Shown piece after piece: positions 7,975 through 15,340 of a DNA stretch of 42,028 bases. Both the position numbers and the translations under genes were made by a program. The DNA is from JBMDXB01 sp048594975 (GTDB lineage Bacteria; Acidobacteriota; Vicinamibacteria; Vicinamibacterales; 2-12-FULL-66-21): assembly GCA_048594975.1 (NCBI GenBank), contig JBMDXQ010000049.1, positions 1 through 42,028 of the forward strand, in the 5' to 3' direction. The notes beneath the pieces are model-generated. The model saw only the letters and a program-made list of their open reading frames with translations, had not been told where the DNA came from and searched no databases. Each line of letters opens with the position of its first letter. The first letter of the stretch is position 1.

Positions 7975-8481
7975 TCAAGCGGGGCGCAGGATCTTCGCCG
8001 TCGTGACGATCTGCCCGGCGTGACGCTGCGAGTGCTCGGCGGCGTGGACGAGGATGCCGAGCACCGTCGAGGACGCGCGGCGGCCCACCTGGCGCGGCTC
8101 GCCGAACGTGGCCGGCGGCGTCCGCCGAAGCTGATCGATGGCTGCGTCGATCGTGACGCGCAGCGCCGCCAGCAGCGTGGCGGCATCGGCGGGAGGGGTG
8201 CCCGGCGCGTGCTCGTCAGCGAGCGCCGCCCGCTGTGCTTCCGAGAGCCGCTCGCCGCGTGCGTAGGTGAGGAGCCGATCCGTCGAGGCGGCGAGATGCT
8301 TGAGGTGAAAGCCGATCGGGGCGGCCACGCCTGGCCGCTTCCAGAGCTCGTCGACGGCGAAATCCGCGGCCGCCGCCTGCACGTCTTCCATCGTCTGCAG
8401 CAGCGCGTGCGCTGCCGGCATGAGCACTGGGTCCACGCCCCGGACCGGACCGCGCAGCCAGCACTCGAGGGGCCTGCTCAT
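7975..8481 (-). CDS. DinB-family putative metal-dependent protein
   Basis: This 168-residue four-helix-bundle protein is of the DinB/YfiT type. Members include thiol-dependent S-transferases, but this one cannot be assigned a reaction. Likely metal ligands are H59/H62 in GFHLKHLAAS and H146, H150, H154 in VHAAEHSQRHAGQ. The ORF is open further upstream to 8718, but the start at 8481 (MSRPLECWLRGPV) fits the family length, and TATGCT lies exactly 6 nt before it. It sits divergently beside the plus-strand gene at 8693. Confidence 0.85.
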   Translation of the reverse strand: MSRPLECWLRGPVRGVDPVLMPAAHALLQTMEDVQAAAADFAVDELWKRPGVAAPIGFHLKHLAASTDRLLTYARGERLSEAQRAALADEHAPGTPPADAATLLAALRVTIDAAIDQLRRTPPATFGEPRQVGRRASSTVLGILVHAAEHSQRHAGQIVTTAKILRPA

Positions 8482-8487
8482 GCCGGT

Positions 8488-8493
8488 AGCATA
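8488..8493 (-). promoter_or_regulatory. -10 box TATGCT of the DinB-like gene (predicted leaderless)
   Basis: TATGCT is 6 nt upstream of the ATG at 8481. No Shine-Dalgarno lies in the gap. Confidence 0.5.
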
Positions 8494-8681
8494 CCGGATC
8501 GATCTGAGCGCTCGTCCCGTGGGACGTTCGCGAGATCGTTCACCAGGGGGTGCTAGCGACGATACGGTCGCGGCCGATTGTTCCCGGCTGAGGGTCCGCT
8601 CGGACGGTTCGCGGGCGTGTTCGCCGCGATTCCCGGAGCGGGAGAGCTGGCCCGGGCGTTGCAGCCGCATTCCTCGGGGAG

Positions 8682-8687
8682 TAGAAC
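8682..8687 (+). promoter_or_regulatory. -10-like box TAGAAC of the unknown gene at 8693
   Basis: TAGAAC ends 5 nt before the ATG at 8693, one base closer than in the other cases. Confidence 0.35.
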
Positions 8688-8692
8688 GACCA

Positions 8693-9250
8693 ATGGCAGA
8701 GGTACTCGTCGAGTTCACCGATCCGATCGAGACCGATGACGAAACGCGCTACATCGCGCGCGCCTGCGGCGGAGTAGCGGACAACGACATGTGGCAGGGC
8801 TGGATCGAGTTCATCCCGACGACCGGCGGCGAGGTCCTGCGAACGGGTCGCGAGACCACTCAGCCGAATCGCGACGCGACGATGTACTGGGCGACCGGTC
8901 TGACCGCGGTCTACCTCGAGGGAGCGCTCGAACGCGCGCTGCGGCCGCTCGAGCGTCCGGCACCCGACCCACCCCCGCGCCCTGCGTACGATGGACCTGC
9001 ACCCGAGCCCGCGCCGGCGCAGGCACGGCCCGACGCTGTGCTGAACCCGTTCTCGGTCATGCGCAAGGGCGAAGAGCGGCTTCGGGCGAAGCTGGCGGCG
9101 CTGGCGCCATGGCACTTGATCAACATCGTCCGGGCCTACGACCTCAGCGATGTGAGCGCCGCCGCGCTCGGCCGGATGACCGCCACGGAGTTGACCGAGC
9201 TGATTGTCGCCGAGGTACGCGCGCGGCAGGACGCGGCGACACTCCGGTAA
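8693..9250 (+). CDS. Conserved protein of unknown function with a SAP-like C-terminal helix region
   Basis: The protein has 185 residues, with no signal peptide or membrane segment. Residues 1-80 are a compact acidic domain (MAEVLVEFTDPIETDD, YIARACGGVADNDMWQGWIEF, RETTQPNRDATMYWATGL) ending in a helix YLEGALERALRPL. A Pro-rich linker (about 86-115) leads to a C-terminal helical segment (LAALAPWHLINIVRAYDLSD...LGRMTATELTELIVAEV) that looks like a SAP- or LEM-type helix-turn-helix fold. I recognise the architecture as recurring in soil bacteria but know no function. A longer in-frame extension to 8420 was rejected because it overlaps the DinB gene and shows no conserved features. Confidence 0.75.
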   Translation: MAEVLVEFTDPIETDDETRYIARACGGVADNDMWQGWIEFIPTTGGEVLRTGRETTQPNRDATMYWATGLTAVYLEGALERALRPLERPAPDPPPRPAYDGPAPEPAPAQARPDAVLNPFSVMRKGEERLRAKLAALAPWHLINIVRAYDLSDVSAAALGRMTATELTELIVAEVRARQDAATLR

Positions 9251-9380
9251 GCCGCCAGGAAACAACCCTCTACTCGGCTAACGGCGCACGAGCCGGCCGT
9301 GTGGAGCGTGCAATTCTGTAAGGCCCCCCGTACGGCCGGACCGTTCACCTTTCGGCCCGCCTCAGCTAAACTTGTACATC

Positions 9381-10454
9381 GTGCTCAGGCCCCTGTTGCG
9401 AGCGACCGCAGCTGCCCTGCTGCTGGTGTGCGCGACGGTGCCGCTCGCCGCGCAGAACCCGTTTGGCGGCGCGATCGCGGCGCCATTTGAGAGCTACCTG
9501 GAGCTGCTGCGCCAGCAGGCGGGGATCCCGGGATTGTCGGCGGCAGTCGTCCAGGACGGGCGTATCGTCTGGGAGCGCGGGTTCGGCTACCAGGACCTCG
9601 AGGCGCGCATCGTCGCGACGCCGGATACGCCATACCTGGTCGGCGACGTCAGCCAGACGCTCGCGGCCGTGCTGCTGCTGCAGTGCGTCGAAATCCGGCG
9701 CATGGCGCTCGACGATCCTGTGAGCCAGTTCAACGTGTCGCTCGAACCCGGCACGACGCTGCGGCTGGCGCTGAGCCACGCGGTACCAGGCGAGGGCGGC
9801 GGAACGTTCCGGTACGATGCGGAGCGCTTCTCCAGGCTCACATTCGCGATGGAGTGGTGCGCGCCCCAGTCGTACCGGAAGAGCGTGTCGCACCGCCTGC
9901 TCGAGCGGCTGGCGATGAAGGACTCGGTGCCGGGACGCGATCTCTCTGATAAGAGCGTCGTGCCGGAAGAACAATGGGATCAGGCCATCCTCGACCGCTA
10001 CCAGCGCGTGCTGGCGCGCCTCGCGGTGCCGTACCGCGTGGATCGCCGCGGACGTGCCTCGCGGTCGGACCTGGTTCCCGTCGAGACGATCAACGCCGCG
10101 ACCGGTCTCGTGTCGACCGTCCGCGATCTCGCGCGCTTCGACGCCGCGATCGACGACGAGATCCTCCTGCAGGGCGAGACGCTGCAGGTGGCATGGCGGA
10201 ATGCGATCGGCAGGGACGGCGCGATGCCGACCGGCCTCGGCTGGTTCGTGCAGGTCTACAGGAACCAGCAGATCGTCTGGCACTTCGGCCACGTGCCGAA
10301 CGCGTACTCCGCGCTCCTGATCAAGATTCCCGCACGGCGGCTCACGCTGATCCTGCTGGCGAACAGCGACGGGCTGGTCGCTCCGTACCAGCTCTACCTC
10401 GGGGACGTCACCCGGTCCATCTTCGCGAACCTGTTCCTGAGGCTCGTCGCCTAA
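9381..10454 (+). CDS. Serine hydrolase-like (beta-lactamase class C fold) protein lacking catalytic Ser and Lys
   Basis: The protein is exported, with a signal peptide ending near CATVPLAAQ. The GTG start at 9381 gives 357 residues; a TTG at 9372 gives 360. The fold of PF00144 is clear: IPGLSAAVVQDGRIVWERGFGYQDLE near the N-terminus, LALDDPV-like ALDDPVSQF, and WHFGHVPNAYSALLIKIP...LTLILLANSDG at the C-terminus, with the HxG motif kept. At the catalytic SxxK site (normally SVSKT) it reads DVSQT, so Ser is Asp and Lys is Gln. At YxN it reads YDA. It is therefore expected to be a pseudo-enzyme, perhaps binding a peptide or cell-wall fragment. The barrel-protein gene follows 6 nt after its stop, which suggests joint function at the cell envelope. 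Confidence 0.85.
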   Translation: MLRPLLRATAAALLLVCATVPLAAQNPFGGAIAAPFESYLELLRQQAGIPGLSAAVVQDGRIVWERGFGYQDLEARIVATPDTPYLVGDVSQTLAAVLLLQCVEIRRMALDDPVSQFNVSLEPGTTLRLALSHAVPGEGGGTFRYDAERFSRLTFAMEWCAPQSYRKSVSHRLLERLAMKDSVPGRDLSDKSVVPEEQWDQAILDRYQRVLARLAVPYRVDRRGRASRSDLVPVETINAATGLVSTVRDLARFDAAIDDEILLQGETLQVAWRNAIGRDGAMPTGLGWFVQVYRNQQIVWHFGHVPNAYSALLIKIPARRLTLILLANSDGLVAPYQLYLGDVTRSIFANLFLRLVA

Positions 10455-10460
10455 GGCGCC

Positions 10461-11075
10461 GTGGCCAGGCCCGCCCGACTCGGCCTCTGCTCGTTTGCCG
10501 TGCTCGTCCTCTTTGCGCGGCCGGCGTCGGCCGAGTGGCAACTCACGCCGTTCATTGGCCTCACGCTCGGAGGCAGCACGACCTTCCCCGACCCCGAGAA
10601 CGAACTGACCGGCCGGAGCTTCGGCCGCAAGCATCTCACGCTCGGCGGCAGCGGTTCGCTCTTCTGGCGGGGCCCGATCGGCGTCGAGGCGCTGTTTATC
10701 TACGTGCCCGGCATTTTCGATCGGGAGGACCTCCCGCTCATCGAAGCCAGCCGCACGATGGCGCTCATGGGAAACCTGATCATCACGATCCCGCGCGCCT
10801 GGAGCGAGCACGGACTGCGGCCCTTCGCCTCGGGCGGATTCGGGCTGATGCACGTTGCGCAGGACGGTTTCCTCGAGCTGTTCCCGATTCGACGGAACGT
10901 GCTCGGTTACAACGTCGGCGGAGGCGCCGTCGGGCCGATCACCGAGCGCACGGGCGTGCGCTTCGAGGCGCGGTTCATCAGCTACGTGAAGTCGGGCGAC
11001 ATCGTCGGCGAGAGCATCGATCGTGAGACGCTCAGGTACTGGACCGCCACGGTCGGGGTCGTGTTCCGATACTAG
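10461..11075 (+). CDS. Small outer-membrane beta-barrel protein
   Basis: The 204-residue precursor has a signal peptide ending ARPASA. Alternating hydrophobic strands follow, with many Gly and aromatic residues (LTPFIGLTLGGSTTF, LTLGGSGSLFWRGPIGVEALF, LRPFASGGFGLM, LRYWTATVGVVFRY). The C-terminal residue is Tyr, preceded by an aromatic, as expected for BAM-targeted barrels of the OmpW/OMP_b-brl type. The start is GTG, 6 nt after the stop of the serine-hydrolase-like gene, so the two are an operon. Its specific role (porin, receptor or structural) cannot be told. Confidence 0.8.
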   Translation: MARPARLGLCSFAVLVLFARPASAEWQLTPFIGLTLGGSTTFPDPENELTGRSFGRKHLTLGGSGSLFWRGPIGVEALFIYVPGIFDREDLPLIEASRTMALMGNLIITIPRAWSEHGLRPFASGGFGLMHVAQDGFLELFPIRRNVLGYNVGGGAVGPITERTGVRFEARFISYVKSGDIVGESIDRETLRYWTATVGVVFRY

Positions 11076-11077
11076 AA

Positions 11078-11150
11078 TCGCTGATCGCTTGTCGCTGATC
11101 CTGAAGCGCTGATCCTGGATCGCCAGTAATCGCCAGTCCTGGATTCTGAT
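11078..11150 (+). repeat. Iterated-word tract (CGCTGATC / ATCGCCAGT)
   Basis: The tract starts 2 nt after the stop codon of the barrel gene. CGCTGATC occurs three times and ATCGCCAGT twice within about 70 nt, with spacing that is not strictly periodic. Confidence 0.6.
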
Positions 11151-11206
11151 CGGAATTCCCGCCCGCCGGATCCGGGCCCCCGCACGCCCGTCCTCGACAC
11201 TCTAGA

Positions 11207-11259
11207 GGCCTTGCGCCCGAAAACTCCTGCGAATGAGTCGAGTTTCGGGGCGAAAGGCC
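11207..11259. repeat. Imperfect 20-bp inverted repeat with 13-nt loop
   Basis: The arms at 11207-11226 and 11240-11259 pair at 17 of 20 positions; each arm contains GGCCTT and AAACTC in complementary form. It lies between the barrel gene and the lactonase-like gene and could be a terminator for the former (no T-run) or a dispersed repeat. Confidence 0.6.
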
Positions 11260-11335
11260 GTCCGCGCGACAGCGCGGCGTTCTCGGCTTGCGGACTGCGA
11301 GGCGGAACCTCTCGCCGTCTCAGGCGGAGCTTCGC

Positions 11336-11341
11336 TAGAAT
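11336..11341 (+). promoter_or_regulatory. -10 box TAGAAT of the lactonase-like gene (predicted leaderless)
   Basis: TAGAAT is 6 nt before the ATG at 11348, the same hexamer and spacing as at the molybdenum hydroxylase operon. Confidence 0.55.
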
Positions 11342-11347
11342 CATCGC

Positions 11348-12193
11348 ATGAGACCGATCTGGGCAGGGCTGCTCGTTGCCAGCGCGCTGCTTGCCGCAGG
11401 TCATCGCGGGGCGGCGCAGCAGGTCAGCTACGAGGTCTATGCGGTTCGCTTCGGCATCATCCCCGCTTTCCCCGTATCGGGACTCGTCGCAGGCGCTGAT
11501 CGGTCGCGCACGCTCGACATCCCCGTCATGGTGTGGCTGCTCAAGGGCACGAACGGCCGGCGGGTGCTCGTCGACTCGGGGTTCCACAGAAAGAAGCTCG
11601 TCGACCGCTGGAAGGTCCGCGACTTCCGCTCGCCGGCCCACGCGATCACGGCGGCCGGCGTCGCCCCGGGCGAGGTGACCGACATCGTCATCACGCACGC
11701 GCACTGGGACCACGCCGGCGGCGCCGACCTCTTCCCGAACGCGACGGTCTGGATGCAGCGCGAGGAGTACCGCTACTACACCGGCGAGGCATGGCACGCG
11801 CCGGACACGCACGGCGGCGTGGACGAGGAAGACATGCAGGCGCTGCTCGCGATCAATGTGGCCGGCCGGCTGCGCTTCGTGGACGGCGACGATCGCGAGC
11901 CAATCCCGGGCGTTCGCTGCTTCACGGGCGGGCGGCACACGTGGGCGTCCCAGTACGTCGCCGCGTCCGCCGCCGAAGGGCGCGTCGTGCTCGCGTCGGA
12001 CACCGTCTACCTCTACGAGAACATCGAGAAGCGCGTGCCGATCGCCCAGACGCTCGATCCTGCCTCGAACCTCGGGGCCCAGGAGCGCATTCTCTCACTC
12101 GCGGCGCCGTCCGGCATCGTCGTGCCCGGCCACGATCCCGCCGTGTTCGCACGGTTCCCGGCGGTCGGGGACGGGATCGTGCGGGTGCGGTGA
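11348..12193 (+). CDS. Secreted metallo-beta-lactamase-fold hydrolase, N-acyl homoserine lactonase-like
   Basis: This 281-residue protein has a signal peptide (MRPIWAGLLVASALLAAGHRGAAQ). Zinc ligands of the MBL fold are clear: HAHWDH at residues 117-122, the H of GGRHTWASQYV, the D of ASDTVYLYENIE and the H of VVPGHDP. The wide spacing and the FGIIPAFP...DIPVMVWLL start resemble AHL-lactonase/AiiA-like MBL proteins, so a lactone or ester is a plausible substrate. True quorum quenching cannot be claimed from sequence. The putative promoter overlaps the start (TAGAAT). It converges with the bactofilin gene. Confidence 0.88.
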   Translation: MRPIWAGLLVASALLAAGHRGAAQQVSYEVYAVRFGIIPAFPVSGLVAGADRSRTLDIPVMVWLLKGTNGRRVLVDSGFHRKKLVDRWKVRDFRSPAHAITAAGVAPGEVTDIVITHAHWDHAGGADLFPNATVWMQREEYRYYTGEAWHAPDTHGGVDEEDMQALLAINVAGRLRFVDGDDREPIPGVRCFTGGRHTWASQYVAASAAEGRVVLASDTVYLYENIEKRVPIAQTLDPASNLGAQERILSLAAPSGIVVPGHDPAVFARFPAVGDGIVRVR

Positions 12194-12265
12194 GGCCGGC
12201 AGACTGCAGGGATGTACTGTGCGTGGAAGAGACGATGGCCCCGGCCAGCGCGGGCCTGTCGGACG

Positions 12266-12616
12266 CTATGAGGCGAGCTGCAGGTTGGGGTTCTTCGCCC
12301 TGTCCATCACGACGCGGCCCATGAGCCCGGCACCGTCGGCCATGCGCAGGGCCGGGGTGGTGATGTCCCCCTCGACCTGCGCGGTCGGCAGCAGCTCGAC
12401 GCGTTCGACGGCCAGGATCGTTCCGACGACGCCGCCGGAGACGACGATTTCGCGCGCGTGGATCGTGGCCTTCAGCTCGGCGTCCGGGTTCACCGTTAGC
12501 CGATGCCCTTCCATCTCCACCGTACCTTCGATACGCCCCGCGACGACGATGTCCTCCGTCGCCAGGACCTCTCCGCGGATGACGATTGACGCGCCGATCT
12601 CCGACGTGCGTTCCAT
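12266..12616 (-). CDS. Bactofilin-family polymer-forming cytoskeletal protein
   Basis: This 116-residue right-handed beta-helix protein has repeating hexad-like strands (IGASIVIRGEVLATEDIVVAGRIEG and so on, to about residue 95) and short charged ends. Bactofilins polymerise into membrane-associated filaments that place cell-wall or motility factors. The ORF runs back to 12748, but the start at 12616 (MERTSEIGAS) has a GGAGG Shine-Dalgarno 8 nt upstream and gives the normal family length. No M23 peptidase partner lies nearby. Confidence 0.88.
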   Translation of the reverse strand: MERTSEIGASIVIRGEVLATEDIVVAGRIEGTVEMEGHRLTVNPDAELKATIHAREIVVSGGVVGTILAVERVELLPTAQVEGDITTPALRMADGAGLMGRVVMDRAKNPNLQLAS

Positions 12617-12769
12617 GTGCGGCCCTCCGAGGTGTGCGACCTCGTCGCAACGTTCGTACCCGGGCCGTGCCGTCGCCAATCGGCGACGTTGCGGCGGCGC
12701 GCGCGCGGCCGCGCTCATCAGCAGTAACAGAACGGAACCATCGATCACACTTCTGCGTCCGGCTCAGCC

Positions 12770-12995
12770 ATGAAGCTGCGGAGCGGGGCGGGCGGGCGAC
12801 CGAACCCGTTGCGCGTCTCGGACGGCTTCCTGCGGTTCGTGCTCGATCAACTGGACGGCCTAGGCGGGACCACCACCCGGGCGATGTTCGGAGGGTACGG
12901 GTTGTACCGCGATGGAATGTTGTTCGGGATCGTCGCGGGCGACGTGCTGTACCTGAAGGTCGACGATCGCAACCGCGGCGACTACGAAGCTGCCA
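12770..12995 (+). pseudogene. TfoX N-terminal-domain gene, 3' end lost
   Basis: The first 75 residues match the TfoX/Sxy N-terminal domain: FLRFVLDQLDGLGGTTTRAMF, GGYGLYRDGMLFGIVAGD and LYLKVDDRNRGDYEA. The family normally continues with a PFxPYxxxxxxMxYYEVP strand and helix. Here the sequence turns at about 12990 into Arg/Pro-rich translation and an iterated GCACGT-word tract, and the open frame then runs antisense to two genuine genes. The 3' third has been replaced, so the product is unlikely to fold normally. Confidence 0.7.
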
Positions 12996-13043
12996 GTCGC
13001 CGCGGCTCGAGCCGGCCGCGGCGCCCGCAGCCCCAGCACCCGC

Positions 13044-13098
13044 GCACGCCAGCACGTCGCACGTACGCACATCGCACGTGCGCACGTTGCACCATGGC
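13044..13098 (+). repeat. Iterated-word tract (CGCACGT and variants)
   Basis: CGCACGT-like words recur about every 10 nt over roughly 50 nt (GCACGTCGCACGTACGCACA, then TCGCACGTGCGCACGTTGCA). The tract lies exactly where the TfoX-like gene is cut off and just before the stop of the next minus-strand gene. Confidence 0.65.
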
Positions 13099-13105
13099 AC
13101 GGGGC

Positions 13106-13426
13106 TTACGACATATGCGCCCGTATCTGGTGGTTCAGGCGGTGCAGCTCCCGCCGCACCAGCTTCAGCCGTGCGTGGTCCTGCGCTTCGAGGGCGGCGG
13201 CCCGCTCTTTCTTCAACTCTCGCATCTTCGCCTTCATCGCCGGCTTGTCGATGCCCGTGACGACGTGATGGTGGGTCTGGACGCCCAGCACGCGGCACAG
13301 GATGGGCAGCAGATGGTCCTTGTTCATCTGCATGGCGCCCTGCAGCTCATCGGCCCCGGTACCCTTGGCGATCTCGCGCAGCTCGCCGACCGTCTTCTCT
13401 TTCAGCTCTTCGTACGTGTAAGCCAC
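13106..13426 (-). CDS. Small conserved protein with Rho_N-like N-terminal domain
   Basis: The protein has 106 residues and starts at GTG with GGAGG 8 nt upstream. Residues 3-50 (YEELKEKTVGELREIAKGTG...MNKDHLLPILCRVLGV) resemble the Rho termination factor N-terminal/SAP-like helical fold. A basic coiled region follows (KMRELKKERAAALEAQDHARLKLVRRELHRLNHQIRAH), which could bind nucleic acid. I recognise the family as recurrent but uncharacterised. A TAGGAT -10-like box lies about 25 nt upstream. Confidence 0.75.
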   Translation of the reverse strand: MAYTYEELKEKTVGELREIAKGTGADELQGAMQMNKDHLLPILCRVLGVQTHHHVVTGIDKPAMKAKMRELKKERAAALEAQDHARLKLVRRELHRLNHQIRAHMS

Positions 13427-13531
13427 TGCGGAACCTCCGGAACCCGCATCCTAACATTGCCCGCGCGCGTCCGCACCCGGCGGCGCAGCGGGCCGCGTCG
13501 GTCGCGCGCCGCAGCGCCGCGCCAGCCGGCG

Positions 13532-13978
13532 TCAGACCCTCGCCGTGACTCCCGCGACGTGTTCCTGGTACAACCAGGCGCCGACGACCGCGCCCGCCAG
13601 GATCTCCACCAGACCCCAGAGGACGCTGAGCATCACCATGCCAGCCGTGAACACGCCCATGACCATGATGCTGAGTGAGGGGTAGAGATACGCGAAAGAC
13701 CAGACGACCGCGCCGGCACAGAGGGCGGTGCCGGCGCCGGGGCCGAACCGCGGCCGGATGGCCGCATAGAGCCACACCGTGCCGATGCCGAGCGCGAACA
13801 CCAGGGCGACGAAGATCCCGATCTGGCCCCCGCCGATCGGCGGCAGGTTCAGGCGCGCCACCGCGGCCTCCATCTGCGTCCGGATGATGAACATGTTGAG
13901 GATGAACTCGCCGATGTTGATCACCAGCCCCGCAACGACGCCGCCGATGAACACGCGAGCCATGTTGATGCCGGTCAT
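13532..13978 (-). CDS. Small integral membrane protein of unknown function
   Basis: The 148 residues form four hydrophobic segments, at about 8-28, 52-75, 82-102 and 105-135. Notable motifs are the first helix FIGGVVAGLVINIGEFILNMF and the short polar loop ARLNLPPIGGGQIG. The start at 13978 has a perfect GGAGGT Shine-Dalgarno 3 nt upstream. I know related proteins in soil bacteria only as hypothetical. It probably has its own promoter, since the gap to the gene below is 105 nt. Confidence 0.75.
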   Translation of the reverse strand: MTGINMARVFIGGVVAGLVINIGEFILNMFIIRTQMEAAVARLNLPPIGGGQIGIFVALVFALGIGTVWLYAAIRPRFGPGAGTALCAGAVVWSFAYLYPSLSIMVMGVFTAGMVMLSVLWGLVEILAGAVVGAWLYQEHVAGVTARV

Positions 13979-14022
13979 ATGACCTCCCGGGCCGTGGTGG
14001 GGGCATCATACTGGATATCTTG

Positions 14023-14140
14023 TGGTTCGAGGGTTCCGCGGTTCCGAGGTTCCGCGGGTCGATTCCACGGCTGGTCGGAACGCCGAGCCCTGAAGCTGAA
14101 CCCGTGGCACCACCGGAACCAGGGAACCCCGGAACCATGT
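14023..14140 (+). repeat. Iterated-word tract GGTTCC, with inverted copies
   Basis: GGTTC(C) recurs four times in 14023-14059 (for example GGTTCCGCGGTTCCGAGGTT). The complementary word GGAACC recurs at 14116-14140 (GGAACCAGGGAACCCCGGAA). The two blocks could fold against each other. They fill the gap between a membrane-protein gene and the Gfo/Idh/MocA gene. Confidence 0.65.
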
Positions 14141-14181
14141 TTGGCACGCCCCTCTCGAACGCGATAGCATCGCGGACACCT

Positions 14182-15291
14182 ATGAAGAAACTCGGCGTCG
14201 CCGTCGTCGGTATCGGGTGGGTCGCAATCCAGCACCTCACCGCTTTCGCGCGCAACCCGCACGCGCGCGTGACGTTCCTGGTCGGGCGCAACGAGGCGCG
14301 GGCGCGTGCGCGGATCGCCGACGCGGGCTTCGAGCTGCCTGACGCGAGATTCACGACGCGCTACGACGATGCCCTGAAGTCGCCCGACGTCGACATCGTG
14401 TCGATCGCGACGCCGAACCATCTCCACGCCGCCCAGGCGGTGGCGGCGGCACGCGCCGGCAAGCACATTCTGCTGGAGAAGCCGACCGGCCTCGACCTGC
14501 GCGAACTGAAGAACATCCGCGACGCCGTCCGCAAGGCGCGGGTTCGTACGATTGTGTCTTTCGAGCTTCATTACAACCCGTACCTGCGGTTCGCGCGCTG
14601 GCTGCGCGAGGCGGGCTGGCTCGGCACCCTGCGCTTCGGGCGCTTCCAGTACCTCTCGCGGGTGACGGACTGGTACAGCGGCTGGAGCTGGGTGCGAACG
14701 CGGGCCAGCGGGCGGAGCCACCTGCTGGCCGCCGGTTGTCACGCCGTGGATGCGATGCGGTGGTGCACCGCCCTCGAACCGGTTGAAGTATCCGCGTACT
14801 CCACGCAGTTCACGAAGGGCTACCAGTGGCCGACATCGATCGTCGTCAACGCGAAGCTCGGTGGCGGCCGCGGCCGCTCGACGCCGCTCGCCCAGGTCGT
14901 CAGCTCGACCGACTTCCAGATGCCGTACGCCTTTGGCGTCGAGATGATGGGCGACCGGGCGACGTTGCGCGACGACCTGATCCTGTGGAACGACGTGCCG
15001 TTCGACCTCGCGGCGCTGCGCGCCGCCTGTCCATTCGGCGACGTGCAGTTCCGCGAGGATCGGACGCCCACCGGCGCCGCCGCCATCCGCGTGCTCACCG
15101 AGATGCCGGGATCGGCCGACGTCAGCCATCACCCGTTCCAGGGCGAGATCGACGAGCTGGTGACGTGCATCCTCGAGAACCGCGAGACACACCTCAACGT
15201 CCACGACGCCCAGAAAACGATGGAGTTCTGCATCGCCGCCGATCGCTCGGCCGACGCGGGCGGCAGGACGGTCCGGCTCCCCCTGTTATAG
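14182..15291 (+). CDS. Gfo/Idh/MocA-family NAD(P)-dependent oxidoreductase
   Basis: This 369-residue oxidoreductase of sugars or related polyols has a Rossmann N-terminus VAVVGIGWVAIQHL. The cofactor/catalytic EKP motif (ILLEKPTG, about residue 99) and a C-terminal alpha/beta domain beginning near residue 125 (FELHYNPYLRFARWL) are present. The ATG at 14182 was chosen because the Rossmann strand follows at once; an upstream in-frame extension encodes only the GGTTCC repeat region. TAGCAT lies 11 nt upstream of the ATG. The substrate is unknown; no sugar operon is attached. Confidence 0.9.
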   Translation: MKKLGVAVVGIGWVAIQHLTAFARNPHARVTFLVGRNEARARARIADAGFELPDARFTTRYDDALKSPDVDIVSIATPNHLHAAQAVAAARAGKHILLEKPTGLDLRELKNIRDAVRKARVRTIVSFELHYNPYLRFARWLREAGWLGTLRFGRFQYLSRVTDWYSGWSWVRTRASGRSHLLAAGCHAVDAMRWCTALEPVEVSAYSTQFTKGYQWPTSIVVNAKLGGGRGRSTPLAQVVSSTDFQMPYAFGVEMMGDRATLRDDLILWNDVPFDLAALRAACPFGDVQFREDRTPTGAAAIRVLTEMPGSADVSHHPFQGEIDELVTCILENRETHLNVHDAQKTMEFCIAADRSADAGGRTVRLPLL

Positions 15292-15340
15292 GCGCGGCGG
15301 GACTGCGCGCCGGCTGCACGGAACGTGCGGCCGCGTGAGG

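Noticed and set aside
5935..8556. An 873-codon plus-strand frame opposite MATE, VOC and DinB
   Set aside because: It is antisense to three real genes, with His/Arg/Asp-rich composition typical of antisense GC-rich frames.
13044..13098. CRISPR-like array
   Set aside because: Units are about 10 nt, degenerate and without spacers of constant length; no cas genes are near. The same holds for the other iterated-word tracts.
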